Of a stretch of 64,000 nucleotides of DNA, positions 1-7,828 are shown piece after piece (positions within the stretch are counted from its first letter, which is position 1; the number at the start of each line of letters is the position of its first letter). The stretch comes from an uncultured Collinsella sp. Its GTDB lineage: Bacteria; Actinomycetota; Coriobacteriia; Coriobacteriales; Coriobacteriaceae. The notes under the pieces were generated by a model that ran no database searches, was not told where the DNA came from, and saw only the letters and a program-made list of their open reading frames with translations. Location of the stretch: positions 33,233 to 97,232 of the forward strand of contig CAKUBM010000005.1 in assembly GCA_934643145.1 (NCBI GenBank), written 5' to 3'. The translations under genes and the position numbers were made by a program.

Positions 1-1031
1 GAACCGTGAACGAGCGGCAGGTAGTTGTCCTTCACCATGATGGGACGAATCTCGTCGGCGGCGCGGCCGTCAACACGCTCGCCCGTCTCGACGACCATGG
101 TACGCATGGCCTTCTTCTCGAGCTTCTTGAGCGCCACGGGGATCTCGCGCTCCCAAGCAGCCTGCTCCTCATCGGAGAACTCGGCGCGGATGGACTCCTT
201 CAGAGCCTCGACCTTACCGATGCGGGAAAGCTTGTCGGCATCGCGCAGGGCAGCGGCCATCTCGTCGTAGTGGGCGAAAATGCGCTCCTGAACCTCCTCG
301 ACGGGCTGGTCGAGCGGGTACTCCTTCTTGACGATAGCGCCGTTGACCTGCTCCCACTCGGCGACGAACTCGTCCTGAGCCTGGCAGAAGGCAGCGAGGG
401 CCTCCTGGCCAAACTTCATAGCGGCGAGCATGTCGTCCTCGGAGATCTCCTCGGCGCCGGCCTCGACCATCGAGATGAAGTCGGCGGAACCGCCCAGCTC
501 AAGATCCAGGTCGGAGTTTTCGCGCTCCTCATAGGTGGGGTTGACGATAAACTCGCCGGTCTCCACGTTACGGCCGATGCGCACGCAGGCGAGCGGGCCC
601 TCGAAGGGCACGCCGCCGAGCGTCATGGCCAGGGAGGCGCCCATGACGTTGATGACGTCGAAGGGGTTGACCTGGTCGGCGACGAGCGAGGTCGCGACGA
701 TGTGCACCTCGTTGCGGAAGCCGTCCGGGAAGCTCGGGCGGATCGGGCGGTCGATCATACGGGCCGTGAGCGTGGCCTTCTCGCTGGGACGGCCCTCACG
801 CTTGAGGTAGCCGCCCGGGATGCGACCGGCAGCGTACATCTTCTCGTTGAAGTCGACGGTCAGCGGGAAGAAGTCGTAGTTCTTGCGCTCCTTGGAGACG
901 ACCACGGTATCGAGCATCGTAGTGTCGCCCTGCTTGACCAGACAAGCGCCGGTAGCCTGCTTGGCAAGCTCGCCGGACTCGAAGGTGTAGGTCTTGCCGT
1001 ACAGCTCAAAGGTCTTGGATACGAGTGTCAT
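1..1031 (-). CDS. pnp: Polyribonucleotide nucleotidyltransferase (PNPase), N-terminal part
   Basis: This is the first 343 or so residues of PNPase, the phosphorolytic 3'-5' exoribonuclease of the RNA degradosome; the rest lies beyond the left edge. The start (MTLVSKTFELYGKTYTFESG) is an ATG preceded by AAAGGAG at good spacing. Visible are the first RNase PH-like domain with the family stretch GRIPGGYLKREGRPSEK and IDRPIRP, followed by the helical linker domain and the beginning of the second PH-like core. Gene order rpsO-pnp is the classic one, so co-transcription from an rpsO promoter is likely, modulated by the rpsO terminator. The leader holds a 9-bp hairpin immediately before the ribosome binding site. 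Identification is certain; the KH and S1 domains are simply not in the window. Confidence 0.96.
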   Translation of the reverse strand, partial: MTLVSKTFELYGKTYTFESGELAKQATGACLVKQGDTTMLDTVVVSKERKNYDFFPLTVDFNEKMYAAGRIPGGYLKREGRPSEKATLTARMIDRPIRPSFPDGFRNEVHIVATSLVADQVNPFDVINVMGASLAMTLGGVPFEGPLACVRIGRNVETGEFIVNPTYEERENSDLDLELGGSADFISMVEAGAEEISEDDMLAAMKFGQEALAAFCQAQDEFVAEWEQVNGAIVKKEYPLDQPVEEVQERIFAHYDEMAAALRDADKLSRIGKVEALKESIRAEFSDEEQAAWEREIPVALKKLEKKAMRTMVVETGERVDGRAADEIRPIMVKDNYLPLVHG

Positions 1032-1043
1032 TGTTCTCCTTTA

Positions 1044-1067
1044 CCCCACAGGCCCCTTGCCTGCGGG
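1044..1067 (-). promoter_or_regulatory. Hairpin in the pnp leader
   Basis: A 9-bp stem with a short loop (one G-U pair) sits directly upstream of the pnp Shine-Dalgarno in the mRNA. A second, 6-bp perfect hairpin lies at 1111-1126. PNPase is known to control its own leader stability in Escherichia coli through a double-stranded leader cut by RNase III; whether this hairpin does the same here is inference. Confidence 0.3.
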
Positions 1068-1133
1068 CTTCTCATGTGACGCGGGCCCCCTGCCCCCGCC
1101 ACGCTTCAGAGCGTGATTGTTCACGCCCTTACA

Positions 1134-1167
1134 CAAAAAGAGCGCCCCGCTGCGCAGGACGCTCTTA
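1134..1167 (-). terminator. Intrinsic terminator after rpsO
   Basis: On the minus strand AAGAGCG pairs with CGCTCTT around a GC-rich middle and is followed at once by a run of five T. It lies 14 bases after the rpsO stop codon and before pnp, so it would attenuate read-through into pnp. Confidence 0.8.
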
Positions 1168-1180
1168 GCATGTACAAATC

Positions 1181-1459
1181 CTACTGGATATTGTCGCGGA
1201 TGCCCAGAGCCTTGATGAGCTCACGGTACTCGACGATGTCGTTCTTCTTGATGTAGGAGAGAAGACGACGACGACGACCGACGAGCATGAGCAGGCCACG
1301 ACGGGTGTGGAAGTCCTTCTGGTGGGACTTCATGTGCTCGGTCAGCTCCTTGATGCGCTCGGACAGGATGGCGACCTGAACCTTGGGGTTACCGGTGTCG
1401 ACCGGGGAGTTACCGAACTGGGCGGTCAGCTCCGCCTTGCGCTCTTTGGAAACAGTCAT
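1181..1459 (-). CDS. rpsO: 30S ribosomal protein S15
   Basis: S15 binds the central domain of 16S rRNA and is an early assembly protein. The 92-residue product, starting MTVSKERKAELTAQF, has the four-helix S15 pattern with SHQKDFHTRRGLL, VGRRRRLLSYIKK and a YRELIKALGIR ending. An in-frame upstream start would add 32 unrelated residues; the ATG at 1459 with AAAGGTG upstream gives the normal family length. A perfect 16-base palindrome lies 20 bases before the start and could fold in the mRNA; S15 is autoregulated through leader structure in several bacteria. Followed by a terminator and then pnp. Confidence 0.97.
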   Translation of the reverse strand: MTVSKERKAELTAQFGNSPVDTGNPKVQVAILSERIKELTEHMKSHQKDFHTRRGLLMLVGRRRRLLSYIKKNDIVEYRELIKALGIRDNIQ

Positions 1460-1479
1460 TGTTTCACCTTTCGTTTCGC

Positions 1480-1495
1480 GTCGCCCGCGGGCGAC
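1480..1495. promoter_or_regulatory. Perfect 16-base palindrome in the rpsO leader
   Basis: GTCGCCCGCGGGCGAC is fully self-complementary and lies 20 bases upstream of the rpsO start codon, just ahead of the ribosome binding site. As RNA it would give a very GC-rich stem with almost no loop. A role in S15 autoregulation is only a guess. Confidence 0.35.
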
Positions 1496-1597
1496 TCTAT
1501 TCGCCTCGGACTGGGAAGCCGCCGGTGGAGCGAGCATCCAAGGTCGAGGTACCAACAGGTCGGTATGTTACCACAAGCAGCCCGCGCCTGCGCATCA

Positions 1598-2347
1598 TCA
1601 CCGACCCAACATGAATTCCATCACACGGAGCCGCTGATCGGTATGCGTGGCGGCCCAAACATGCGAAAGCCCCAGCAAAAACGCTGCGGTATGCGGATCG
1701 ATCTGCTCGGCCATAAGGGCATCGAACGTCATGGACATTAGGGCGCGCAGCCATGCGACCTCACCGACCGATACCAACTCGGCTCCGGGCACGCTCGAGG
1801 CGCACGACCCGCACAGAAGCCCGCCCGCCTGGGCCGAGAAATACGAGAGCATGGGGTCGCCGCACGAGACACAAGCCGAGAAATCGGGCCGATAGCCAAT
1901 ATGCGATAGCAGCTTAAAGACAAACGCCGCAACGAGCAGGTCCATATGTGCCGAATCGAGTCCACTGCCAACAAGCGCGAGCGCCCGCTGCGTAATGGCA
2001 AAGGTAAAGGGATCCTCGGCATCCTCGAACGAACACACGCGAGCGACCTCGGCAATCGCACTTGCGGCACACGTCGCCTCGTAATCAGGCGCAGCACCGA
2101 GCGGCGCCTCCATAAGTTCCGCCTGAGAGACCACGTCGAGCGAGCGCCCATGCGCCAGCAGCATATCCACGGTACAGAACAGCTCGCAGCGCGCCGCCAG
2201 GCGACCGCCGGGCTTACGCGCTCCCTTTGCCACGGCACGCACCTGCCGCCCCCGCTCGTCGAGCATCGTCAAGATCAGGTCGGTTTCCTTGAGCTTGGTC
2301 TTGTCGAGGACGAGCACCTTCGTGCGATATGTGCGAGAGCCTGCCAT
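1598..2347 (-). CDS. recO: DNA repair protein RecO
   Basis: RecO loads RecA onto SSB-coated single-stranded DNA together with RecR in gap repair and anneals complementary strands. The 249-residue product opens with an OB fold (about 1-80, containing VLVLDKTKLKETDLI and AKGARKPGGRL) and a helical C-terminal domain carrying a zinc-binding CxxC pair at residues 159/162 and 179/182. The gene follows era by 9 bases, the usual era-recO arrangement, and is the last gene of the mtaB-phoH-ybeY-dgkA-era-recO run. Length and motifs are normal for the family. Confidence 0.95.
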   Translation of the reverse strand: MAGSRTYRTKVLVLDKTKLKETDLILTMLDERGRQVRAVAKGARKPGGRLAARCELFCTVDMLLAHGRSLDVVSQAELMEAPLGAAPDYEATCAASAIAEVARVCSFEDAEDPFTFAITQRALALVGSGLDSAHMDLLVAAFVFKLLSHIGYRPDFSACVSCGDPMLSYFSAQAGGLLCGSCASSVPGAELVSVGEVAWLRALMSMTFDALMAEQIDPHTAAFLLGLSHVWAATHTDQRLRVMEFMLGR

Positions 2348-2356
2348 TGACGTGGA

Positions 2357-3424
2357 CTAATCCTCCGCGTTGTACCCGAAGCGGCGAATCTGCGCCTCGT
2401 CGTCGCGCCAGCCGGCCTTGACCTTCACATCCAGCTCCAAAAAGACCTGGGTGCCAAAGATACGCTCAAGGTCACGACGCGCGTCGATGCCGATATGCTT
2501 GATCATCTCGCCACCCTTGCCGATGATGATGCCCTTCTGGCCCTCGCGCTCCACGTAAATCGTGGCGTGTACGCGCAGGACCTTCTTGGTCTGCTCGAGC
2601 GCGTCGCAGATAACGCCCACGGAGTGCGGAATCTCGTCGCGGGTACGTCGCAGGACCTTCTCGCGCACAAACTCGGCAACGAGCGTCTCGTCAGACGCGT
2701 CGGTGCCCATGTCCTCGGGGAACCAGCGCGGGCCCTCGGGCAAAAAGTGTGCGACAGTCTCGATAAACGCATCGACGTTAAAGTTCTTGACCGACGACGT
2801 CACGATTTCGTCGTCATATTCCATGAGCTCGTGAGCAGCCTTGAGCTGCTCCATGACCTGGGCGGGATCGGCCTCATCGGCCTTGGTGAGCACCAGGACC
2901 TTCTTGCAGCGGGCGCTCTTAACACGCTCGGCGACCCAGGCGTCTCCCCTGCCGATGGGCTTGGTGGCATCGATCAAAAACGCGACGACGTCCACGTCGT
3001 TGAGCTCAAACAGAGCGCTCTTGTTGAGCTCGGAGCCCAGGCCGTCCTTGGGCTTGTGAATACCCGGGGTATCGACAAAGACTAGCTGGTAGCCGGGGCG
3101 GTTGACGACGGCGCGCATGCGGCGGCGGGTCGTCTGGGCCACCGGCGAGGTGATGGCGACCTTCTTGCCGTAGCAGGCGTTGAGCAGCGTGGACTTGCCG
3201 GCGTTGGGACGGCCGACCAAGGCAACAAAGCCGCTGCGGAAGCCGGGTTCCACGTCACCAAAGCCCGCGAGACATTCGTCCTCGTCGCACAGGGCGTCGA
3301 GCTCCTCATCGCTCATGCCCTCAAACGGGTCGAACTCCTCGACTTCCTCAAACTCCTCGGCATCCACCGCGTCCAAGGACTCGTCGTCCAGAATCTCATC
3401 GGCAGGCTGCATATTGTCGGACAT
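2357..3424 (-). CDS. era: GTPase Era with acidic N-terminal extension
   Basis: Era is an essential GTPase that binds the 3' end of 16S rRNA during 30S maturation. GRPNAGKS (71-78), the DTPGI switch region and a C-terminal KH domain with GKGGEMIKHIG are intact. The G4 motif reads TKAD rather than the common NKxD, a conservative variation. The first 60 or so residues are an unusual, strongly acidic extension (runs of D and E) absent from the typical 300-residue Era; the start ATG has GAAAGGGA upstream, and no later start would both fit the frame and have a comparable ribosome site. Lies between dgkA and recO. Confidence 0.95.
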   Translation of the reverse strand: MSDNMQPADEILDDESLDAVDAEEFEEVEEFDPFEGMSDEELDALCDEDECLAGFGDVEPGFRSGFVALVGRPNAGKSTLLNACYGKKVAITSPVAQTTRRRMRAVVNRPGYQLVFVDTPGIHKPKDGLGSELNKSALFELNDVDVVAFLIDATKPIGRGDAWVAERVKSARCKKVLVLTKADEADPAQVMEQLKAAHELMEYDDEIVTSSVKNFNVDAFIETVAHFLPEGPRWFPEDMGTDASDETLVAEFVREKVLRRTRDEIPHSVGVICDALEQTKKVLRVHATIYVEREGQKGIIIGKGGEMIKHIGIDARRDLERIFGTQVFLELDVKVKAGWRDDEAQIRRFGYNAED

Positions 3425-3436
3425 GGGAATCCCTTT

Positions 3437-3814
3437 CTAAATAAAGCCGAGCGCGTGGGCAAATACCAAAAGACCCACAATCGCGGCGGTAATGGAAAGA
3501 ACGTAGACAGAAGCGGCGGCAATATCCTTCGCACGCTTGGCCAACGGATGGAGCTCCTGGGTTGCCAGGTCGACGATCGCCTCCATGGCGGTGTTGCACA
3601 GCTCGCCGTGAATCACTAGGCCGCAGCAGATAATGACCGTACCCCACTCGGCAATGTCGAGCCCCACGATGCAGCCGGCAATGACAGTGCACACACCGGC
3701 CACGAGCATGACCTTAATGTTGCGCTCGGTCTTAACGGCGGTAACGAAGCCCTCCATGGCATAGGAGAACGACTTTAAAAAGGACGGATGGTCCTTGTTC
3801 GATCCGGGAATCAT
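3437..3814 (-). CDS. dgkA: Diacylglycerol kinase, DgkA family (undecaprenol/diacylglycerol kinase)
   Basis: A small integral membrane kinase of 125 residues. It has three hydrophobic stretches (about 34-52, 55-70 and 98-122) and the family signature ELCNTAMEAIVDL followed by AKRAKDIAAASVYV, which carry the active-site Glu and Asn. In Gram-positive lineages members of this family phosphorylate undecaprenol rather than diacylglycerol; which substrate is used here cannot be told from sequence. It is nested between ybeY and era, 9 and 12 bases from its neighbours, an arrangement conserved in many bacteria. Confidence 0.93.
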   Translation of the reverse strand: MIPGSNKDHPSFLKSFSYAMEGFVTAVKTERNIKVMLVAGVCTVIAGCIVGLDIAEWGTVIICCGLVIHGELCNTAMEAIVDLATQELHPLAKRAKDIAAASVYVLSITAAIVGLLVFAHALGFI

Positions 3815-3823
3815 AGACGGCTC

Positions 3824-4333
3824 CTAGTCGTGGGCATGGTTGGTGATGGGACCGACGTGAACGAGCTTGGGATCCTCGCCGCGCTCAAGCGCCAGATCGC
3901 GCAGGATAGCGTCCTCACGCGCCTCCATGACCTCGGCCTCGTCGTCCTCGATATGATCGTAGCCTAGCAGGTGAAGCATGCCGTGCACGAGCATCAGGCG
4001 GCACTCGTCGGCGGGGCTGTTGCCAAAGCCGGGGGCCTGACGGGCAATGACCTGCGGGGCCAAGATGATATCGCCGAGCTCGAGCGTCTCGTCGGCGGGA
4101 ATATCCTCGTCAAAGGCCGAGTCGCATTCAAACGAGAGCACATCGGTGGTGCGGTCGATGCCACGCCACTCGTGGTTGAGCTCGTGCATCTCGTCCTCGT
4201 CGACATACGAAAGGGAAATCTCGACTTCACGTTCAACGCCCTCGGCGGCAAGCACAACCTCGCAGATGTGCTCCACTTCCTGCGCGTCGAGCAACGTATC
4301 GAGCTCGGCATCGTTGCTGATCAATACACTCAA
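3824..4333 (-). CDS. ybeY: Endoribonuclease YbeY (rRNA maturation factor)
   Basis: YbeY is a zinc-dependent RNase needed for 16S rRNA 3' end processing and 70S quality control. The three zinc histidines are seen in HGMLHLLGYDH (the HGxLHLxGYDH signature). The start is a TTG (MSVLISN) with AAAGGAG five bases upstream, and it overlaps the phoH stop as TTGA, so translational coupling is likely. Length, 169 residues, is normal. It precedes dgkA and era, other ribosome- and envelope-linked genes. Confidence 0.94.
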   Translation of the reverse strand: MSVLISNDAELDTLLDAQEVEHICEVVLAAEGVEREVEISLSYVDEDEMHELNHEWRGIDRTTDVLSFECDSAFDEDIPADETLELGDIILAPQVIARQAPGFGNSPADECRLMLVHGMLHLLGYDHIEDDEAEVMEAREDAILRDLALERGEDPKLVHVGPITNHAHD

Positions 4334-5316
4334 CGGGACTCCTTTCGGTCGCGCGAGCGCTGCTCACGCACGTCATCATAAGCATCGTATGCCTCGACGA
4401 TACGACCCACCAGGGCATGGCGCACCACATCGGCGCGCTCCAGGTGTGCAAACGCCACATCGTCGACACGGCCCAAAATCTTCTCGACATCCGCCAAGCC
4501 ACCACGACGACCCACCAGGTCGCGCTGGCTCAGGTCGCCGGTAATCACGAACTTGGAGTTGAATCCAAGGCGTGTCAGGAACATCTTCATCTGCTCGGGC
4601 GTGGTATTTTGCGCCTCGTCGAGCACCACGAAAGCATCGCTCAGCGTACGACCGCGCATGTAGGCAAGCGGGGCGATCTCGATCACGCCGCGCTCCATAA
4701 GCTCATCGGTTCGCTCGCGATCCATCATGTCAAAAAGGGCGTCGTAGAGCGGACGCATGTACGGATCGATCTTTTCCTCGAGGGTGCCGGGCAAAAAGCC
4801 CAGGTTCTCCCCCGCCTCGACAACCGGACGCGTCAAGATCAAACGGCCCACCTCGTGGCGCTTGAGCGCGGCAACGGCGAGCGCCATGGCCAGATAGGTC
4901 TTACCGGTACCGGCAGGACCCAAGCCAAAGGTGATGGTATGCGAGCGAATGGCATCCACATAGCGCTTTTGCCCAAGCGTCTTGGGACGAATGACACGAC
5001 CGCGGTATGAAAGCAGCACGTCATCGCGAAGCGATGTGGCCTCATGCTCGCCGTCGCGCAAGACGGCCAGGCAGCGAGAGACATCGTCGGCAGACAGCGT
5101 GCGCCCGGCGGCCGCCTCGCGGAAAGCATGTTCGAAAAAACGCGCCACCAGCTCGACTTCGTCCGGATCGCCGCTCACGGCAATGCTATCGCCGCGGGCA
5201 ACCACGTGGGCGCGCACTAAGTTCTCGAGCGCGCGAAGGACACCGTCGCCGGCACCCAAAACGCGCGAAGGGTCAATCCCCTCGGGAACGGTAAGTCTAA
5301 TCTTCGAGGCTTCCAT
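4330..5316 (-). CDS. phoH: PhoH family ATPase (PhoH-like protein)
   Basis: A cytoplasmic ATPase of the PhoH/PhoL family, usually encoded just before ybeY and probably acting in RNA metabolism; its precise function is not settled. GPAGTGKTYLAMA is the Walker A loop and FVVLDEAQNTTPEQMKMFL the Walker B and sensor region. An open frame extends 105 bases further upstream, but the ATG at 5316 (MEASKIRLTVPEG) has GGGAGG at proper spacing and gives the usual 328-residue length. With this start the gene overlaps the end of mtaB by 20 bases and shares TTGA with ybeY. Confidence 0.92.
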   Translation of the reverse strand: MEASKIRLTVPEGIDPSRVLGAGDGVLRALENLVRAHVVARGDSIAVSGDPDEVELVARFFEHAFREAAAGRTLSADDVSRCLAVLRDGEHEATSLRDDVLLSYRGRVIRPKTLGQKRYVDAIRSHTITFGLGPAGTGKTYLAMALAVAALKRHEVGRLILTRPVVEAGENLGFLPGTLEEKIDPYMRPLYDALFDMMDRERTDELMERGVIEIAPLAYMRGRTLSDAFVVLDEAQNTTPEQMKMFLTRLGFNSKFVITGDLSQRDLVGRRGGLADVEKILGRVDDVAFAHLERADVVRHALVGRIVEAYDAYDDVREQRSRDRKESR

Positions 5317-6589
5317 GAACCTCCCTGCGTGCATGGACCAAGCCGGAATCATCGACTCCGATGATAGCAACATCGAGCAGGCACGGGGCTGTGAGTCCAC
5401 AGGTATCATCAAGACGGGCATGATGGAACGAGCCGAGCGTCAGGTTGTCACCATATTCGAGCACAGCGCGCTCAACGGTGCCCACGCGACGACGGGCGTC
5501 GGCAATAGCGAGCTCCTGTGCTGCGGCACGCATACGACGGCTACGCTCGGCCATGACCTCGGGAGCCACCTGGTCGGGCATGTCGGCGGCAAGGGTGCCG
5601 GGGCGCTTGCTATAGCGGAACACGTGCATGCGCGAGAAGCCAACGCGACGGCACAGCGCCAGCGACTCCTCGAACTCCTCGTCCGTCTCGCCGGGAAAAC
5701 CAACGATAACGTCGCACGAAAGCGACGCCTGCGGAAGGTTGGCACGAATCATACGCACTGTGTCCTCAAAGGCCTCGGCGCTATAGGGACGTCCCATTCG
5801 ATGCAGGGTCGCCGTGCAACCAGACTGCACGGGCAGGTGCAAAAACGGGGCAATACGCCGCGGATAGCGAGCCATCACCTGGAGCAAGCGCTCGGAGATA
5901 TCCATTGGTTCCACTGATGAGATGCGCACGTGGGCGATATCGGTGCGCTCCATAATGGCCTCGAGCAGCTCGTCGATCTCGACATGCTCGTCGGTCGTGC
6001 TCTTGCCGTCATAGGCGCCCAGGTTCACGCCAGTCAGCACCACTTCGGGCACGCCGGCCTCCTGCGCCTCGCGCACCTGATCGAGCACGGACTCGACGGG
6101 CACGGAGCGCTCGGGGCCGCGGGCCTTCCACACGATGCAGTAGGTGCAGCGATGGTTGCAGCCATCCTGGATCTTCACGCCCAGGCGCGAGCGACCGAGC
6201 GCGTCGACCACATCGCCTTCGCTGCAGGCGGGCACGCTATCGGATTCGACGCCCAGTACCTCGCAGACGCGCTCGGCGACGTCAATCTTGGACGGCTCAG
6301 CGATCACGCGATCGGAGAGTTCAAGCAGCTCCTCAGGATGCAGGTTGACCACGCAGCCGGTTACGACCACGTAGGGCTCGCCTGGATAGGCTAGGGCGTG
6401 ACGAACGGCCTTGCGGGTCTTGGCCTCGGCCTCGCCCGTCACGGCGCAGGTATTGATGACGATCAGCTCGGCGTCCTGGGGCTCCACCATCGCAAAGCCC
6501 AGGCGCATAAGATCGGCAGTGATACGGTCGGACTCAACCCGGTTGACGCGGCAGCCGAGGTTGACGACGGAAATATGGGGTGCGAGCAC
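5297..6589 (-). CDS. mtaB: tRNA (N6-threonylcarbamoyladenosine-37) methylthiotransferase MtaB
   Basis: A radical-SAM methylthiotransferase that converts t6A37 to ms2t6A37 in tRNAs reading ANN codons. The N-terminal UPF0004 domain has three conserved cysteines, beginning with NLGCRVNRVES, and the radical SAM cluster motif CNHRCTYC occurs near residue 145-152. A C-terminal TRAM-like domain follows. NLGCRVN is nearer to MtaB than to RimO or MiaB. The start is GTG with AAGGAG upstream. The gene begins 10 bases after the dnaJ stop, so it probably belongs to the same transcript. Confidence 0.92.
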   Translation of the reverse strand: MLAPHISVVNLGCRVNRVESDRITADLMRLGFAMVEPQDAELIVINTCAVTGEAEAKTRKAVRHALAYPGEPYVVVTGCVVNLHPEELLELSDRVIAEPSKIDVAERVCEVLGVESDSVPACSEGDVVDALGRSRLGVKIQDGCNHRCTYCIVWKARGPERSVPVESVLDQVREAQEAGVPEVVLTGVNLGAYDGKSTTDEHVEIDELLEAIMERTDIAHVRISSVEPMDISERLLQVMARYPRRIAPFLHLPVQSGCTATLHRMGRPYSAEAFEDTVRMIRANLPQASLSCDVIVGFPGETDEEFEESLALCRRVGFSRMHVFRYSKRPGTLAADMPDQVAPEVMAERSRRMRAAAQELAIADARRRVGTVERAVLEYGDNLTLGSFHHARLDDTCGLTAPCLLDVAIIGVDDSGLVHARREVHGSLED

Positions 6590-6598
6590 GCGGGCTCC

Positions 6599-7747
6599 TT
6601 AATCGAGGATGTCGTCGAGGGCGCTCTTGATACGGTCGGTCACCGACTTCTTACCGGATGCGACGTCATCGCCCATCTCGTCGGCAAAGGCGCGGAGCAG
6701 CTCGCGCTGCTTATTGGAAAGATTGGTGGGAACGACCACACGAAGCTGCACGATCAGGCGGCCGCGCGAGCCGCCACCGCCAATGCGGGGCATACCGTAG
6801 TTGTTCACGCTCACGGTGTCACCGTATTGCGTGCCGGCGGGGACCGTCACCTTAACGACCTCATCGGGCATAATGCCCTCGACCTCAATCTCGCAACCAA
6901 GTGCGGCCTGCGCGATCGAGATATCGCTCACCAGGTACAGGTCGTCGCCATTACGCTTAAAGCGCTCGTGGTCGGCAACGCGCACGTTGACGATCAGATC
7001 GCCCGAGGGCTCGCCGCGAAGGCCGGCCTCGCCAAAACCGCTCACGCGCAGCTGGCGACCGGTCGAGACGCCGGCGGGAATATCGATATCGATCTTTTCG
7101 TGCGAGGGAGTACGACCCTGACCGTCACAAGTCTCGCAGGGATGGTCGATGACCGTGCCCTCACCATGGCAGTCGGGGCAGGGAGAGGAAGACTGAACCT
7201 GGCCCAGGAACGAACGCTGGACCGTGGTGACATAACCCGTGCCATGGCAGCGGCCGCACTGCTTTTCGGTCGCACCCTCGGCCCTACCGGTACCGTTGCA
7301 GTCATCGCAGGGGGCCAGGCGATCATAGCTGATCGTCTTTTTGCAGCCGAGCGCCGCCTCTTCGAGCGTCACCGAAAGCGAGATAGCCATATCGCGACCG
7401 CGACGACGCTCACGACGGCTACGGGCGCCGCCACCGGCGCCACCGCCAAAGAACGACGAGAACAGGTCATCCATGCCCATGCCGCCAAAGATATCGTTGA
7501 TGTCGACATAGCCAGAGCCACCAGGGCCGTCGGCGGTGCCGTAGCGGTCATAGTTAGCACGCTTCTGTTCGTCAGAAAGAACGGAATAGGCTTCGTTGAG
7601 CTCCTTGAACTTGGCCTCGGCCTCGGGGTCGTCCGAAACATCCGGGTGTACGGTACGGGCCTTCTTTAGAAACGCGCGCTTGATCGTCCGCGCGTCGGCA
7701 TCCTTGTCGACGCCAAGCACCTCGTAGTAATCCCTATTTTCCGACAC
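6599..7747 (-). CDS. dnaJ: Chaperone protein DnaJ
   Basis: Type I J-protein that stimulates DnaK ATPase and binds unfolded substrates. Order of domains: J domain with HPD, a Gly/Phe segment that includes DINDIFGGMGMDDLF, four zinc-finger repeats (CDDCNGTG, CGRCHGTG, CPDCHGEG, CETCDGQG), and two substrate-binding beta domains. An upstream frame exists, but GTG at 7747 (VSENRDYYEVLG) has GGAAGGA seven bases before it and gives a normal 382-residue protein. There is no grpE or dnaK nearby; a second J-protein gene lies 80 bases upstream. Confidence 0.95.
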   Translation of the reverse strand: MSENRDYYEVLGVDKDADARTIKRAFLKKARTVHPDVSDDPEAEAKFKELNEAYSVLSDEQKRANYDRYGTADGPGGSGYVDINDIFGGMGMDDLFSSFFGGGAGGGARSRRERRRGRDMAISLSVTLEEAALGCKKTISYDRLAPCDDCNGTGRAEGATEKQCGRCHGTGYVTTVQRSFLGQVQSSSPCPDCHGEGTVIDHPCETCDGQGRTPSHEKIDIDIPAGVSTGRQLRVSGFGEAGLRGEPSGDLIVNVRVADHERFKRNGDDLYLVSDISIAQAALGCEIEVEGIMPDEVVKVTVPAGTQYGDTVSVNNYGMPRIGGGGSRGRLIVQLRVVVPTNLSNKQRELLRAFADEMGDDVASGKKSVTDRIKSALDDILD

Positions 7748-7768
7748 GACCGAATCCTTCCGACTTTC

Positions 7769-7797
7769 ATTATTGTCACAGTGCGTCCTATACCCAA
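7769..7797 (-). promoter_or_regulatory. Candidate sigma-70-type promoter for dnaJ
   Basis: On the minus strand TTGGGT, 17 bases, AATAAT, ending 21 bases upstream of the dnaJ GTG start. I see no CIRCE or HAIR-type inverted repeat beside it, so heat-shock control by HrcA or HspR is not supported here. Confidence 0.4.
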
Positions 7798-7828
7798 GCT
7801 GGGCCGACCGCAAACAGAGGGTTTGATG

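Noticed and set aside
7748..7813. 22-residue N-terminal extension of DnaJ
   Set aside because: The extension overlaps the presumed promoter and is unlike any DnaJ; the GTG at 7747 has a good ribosome site.
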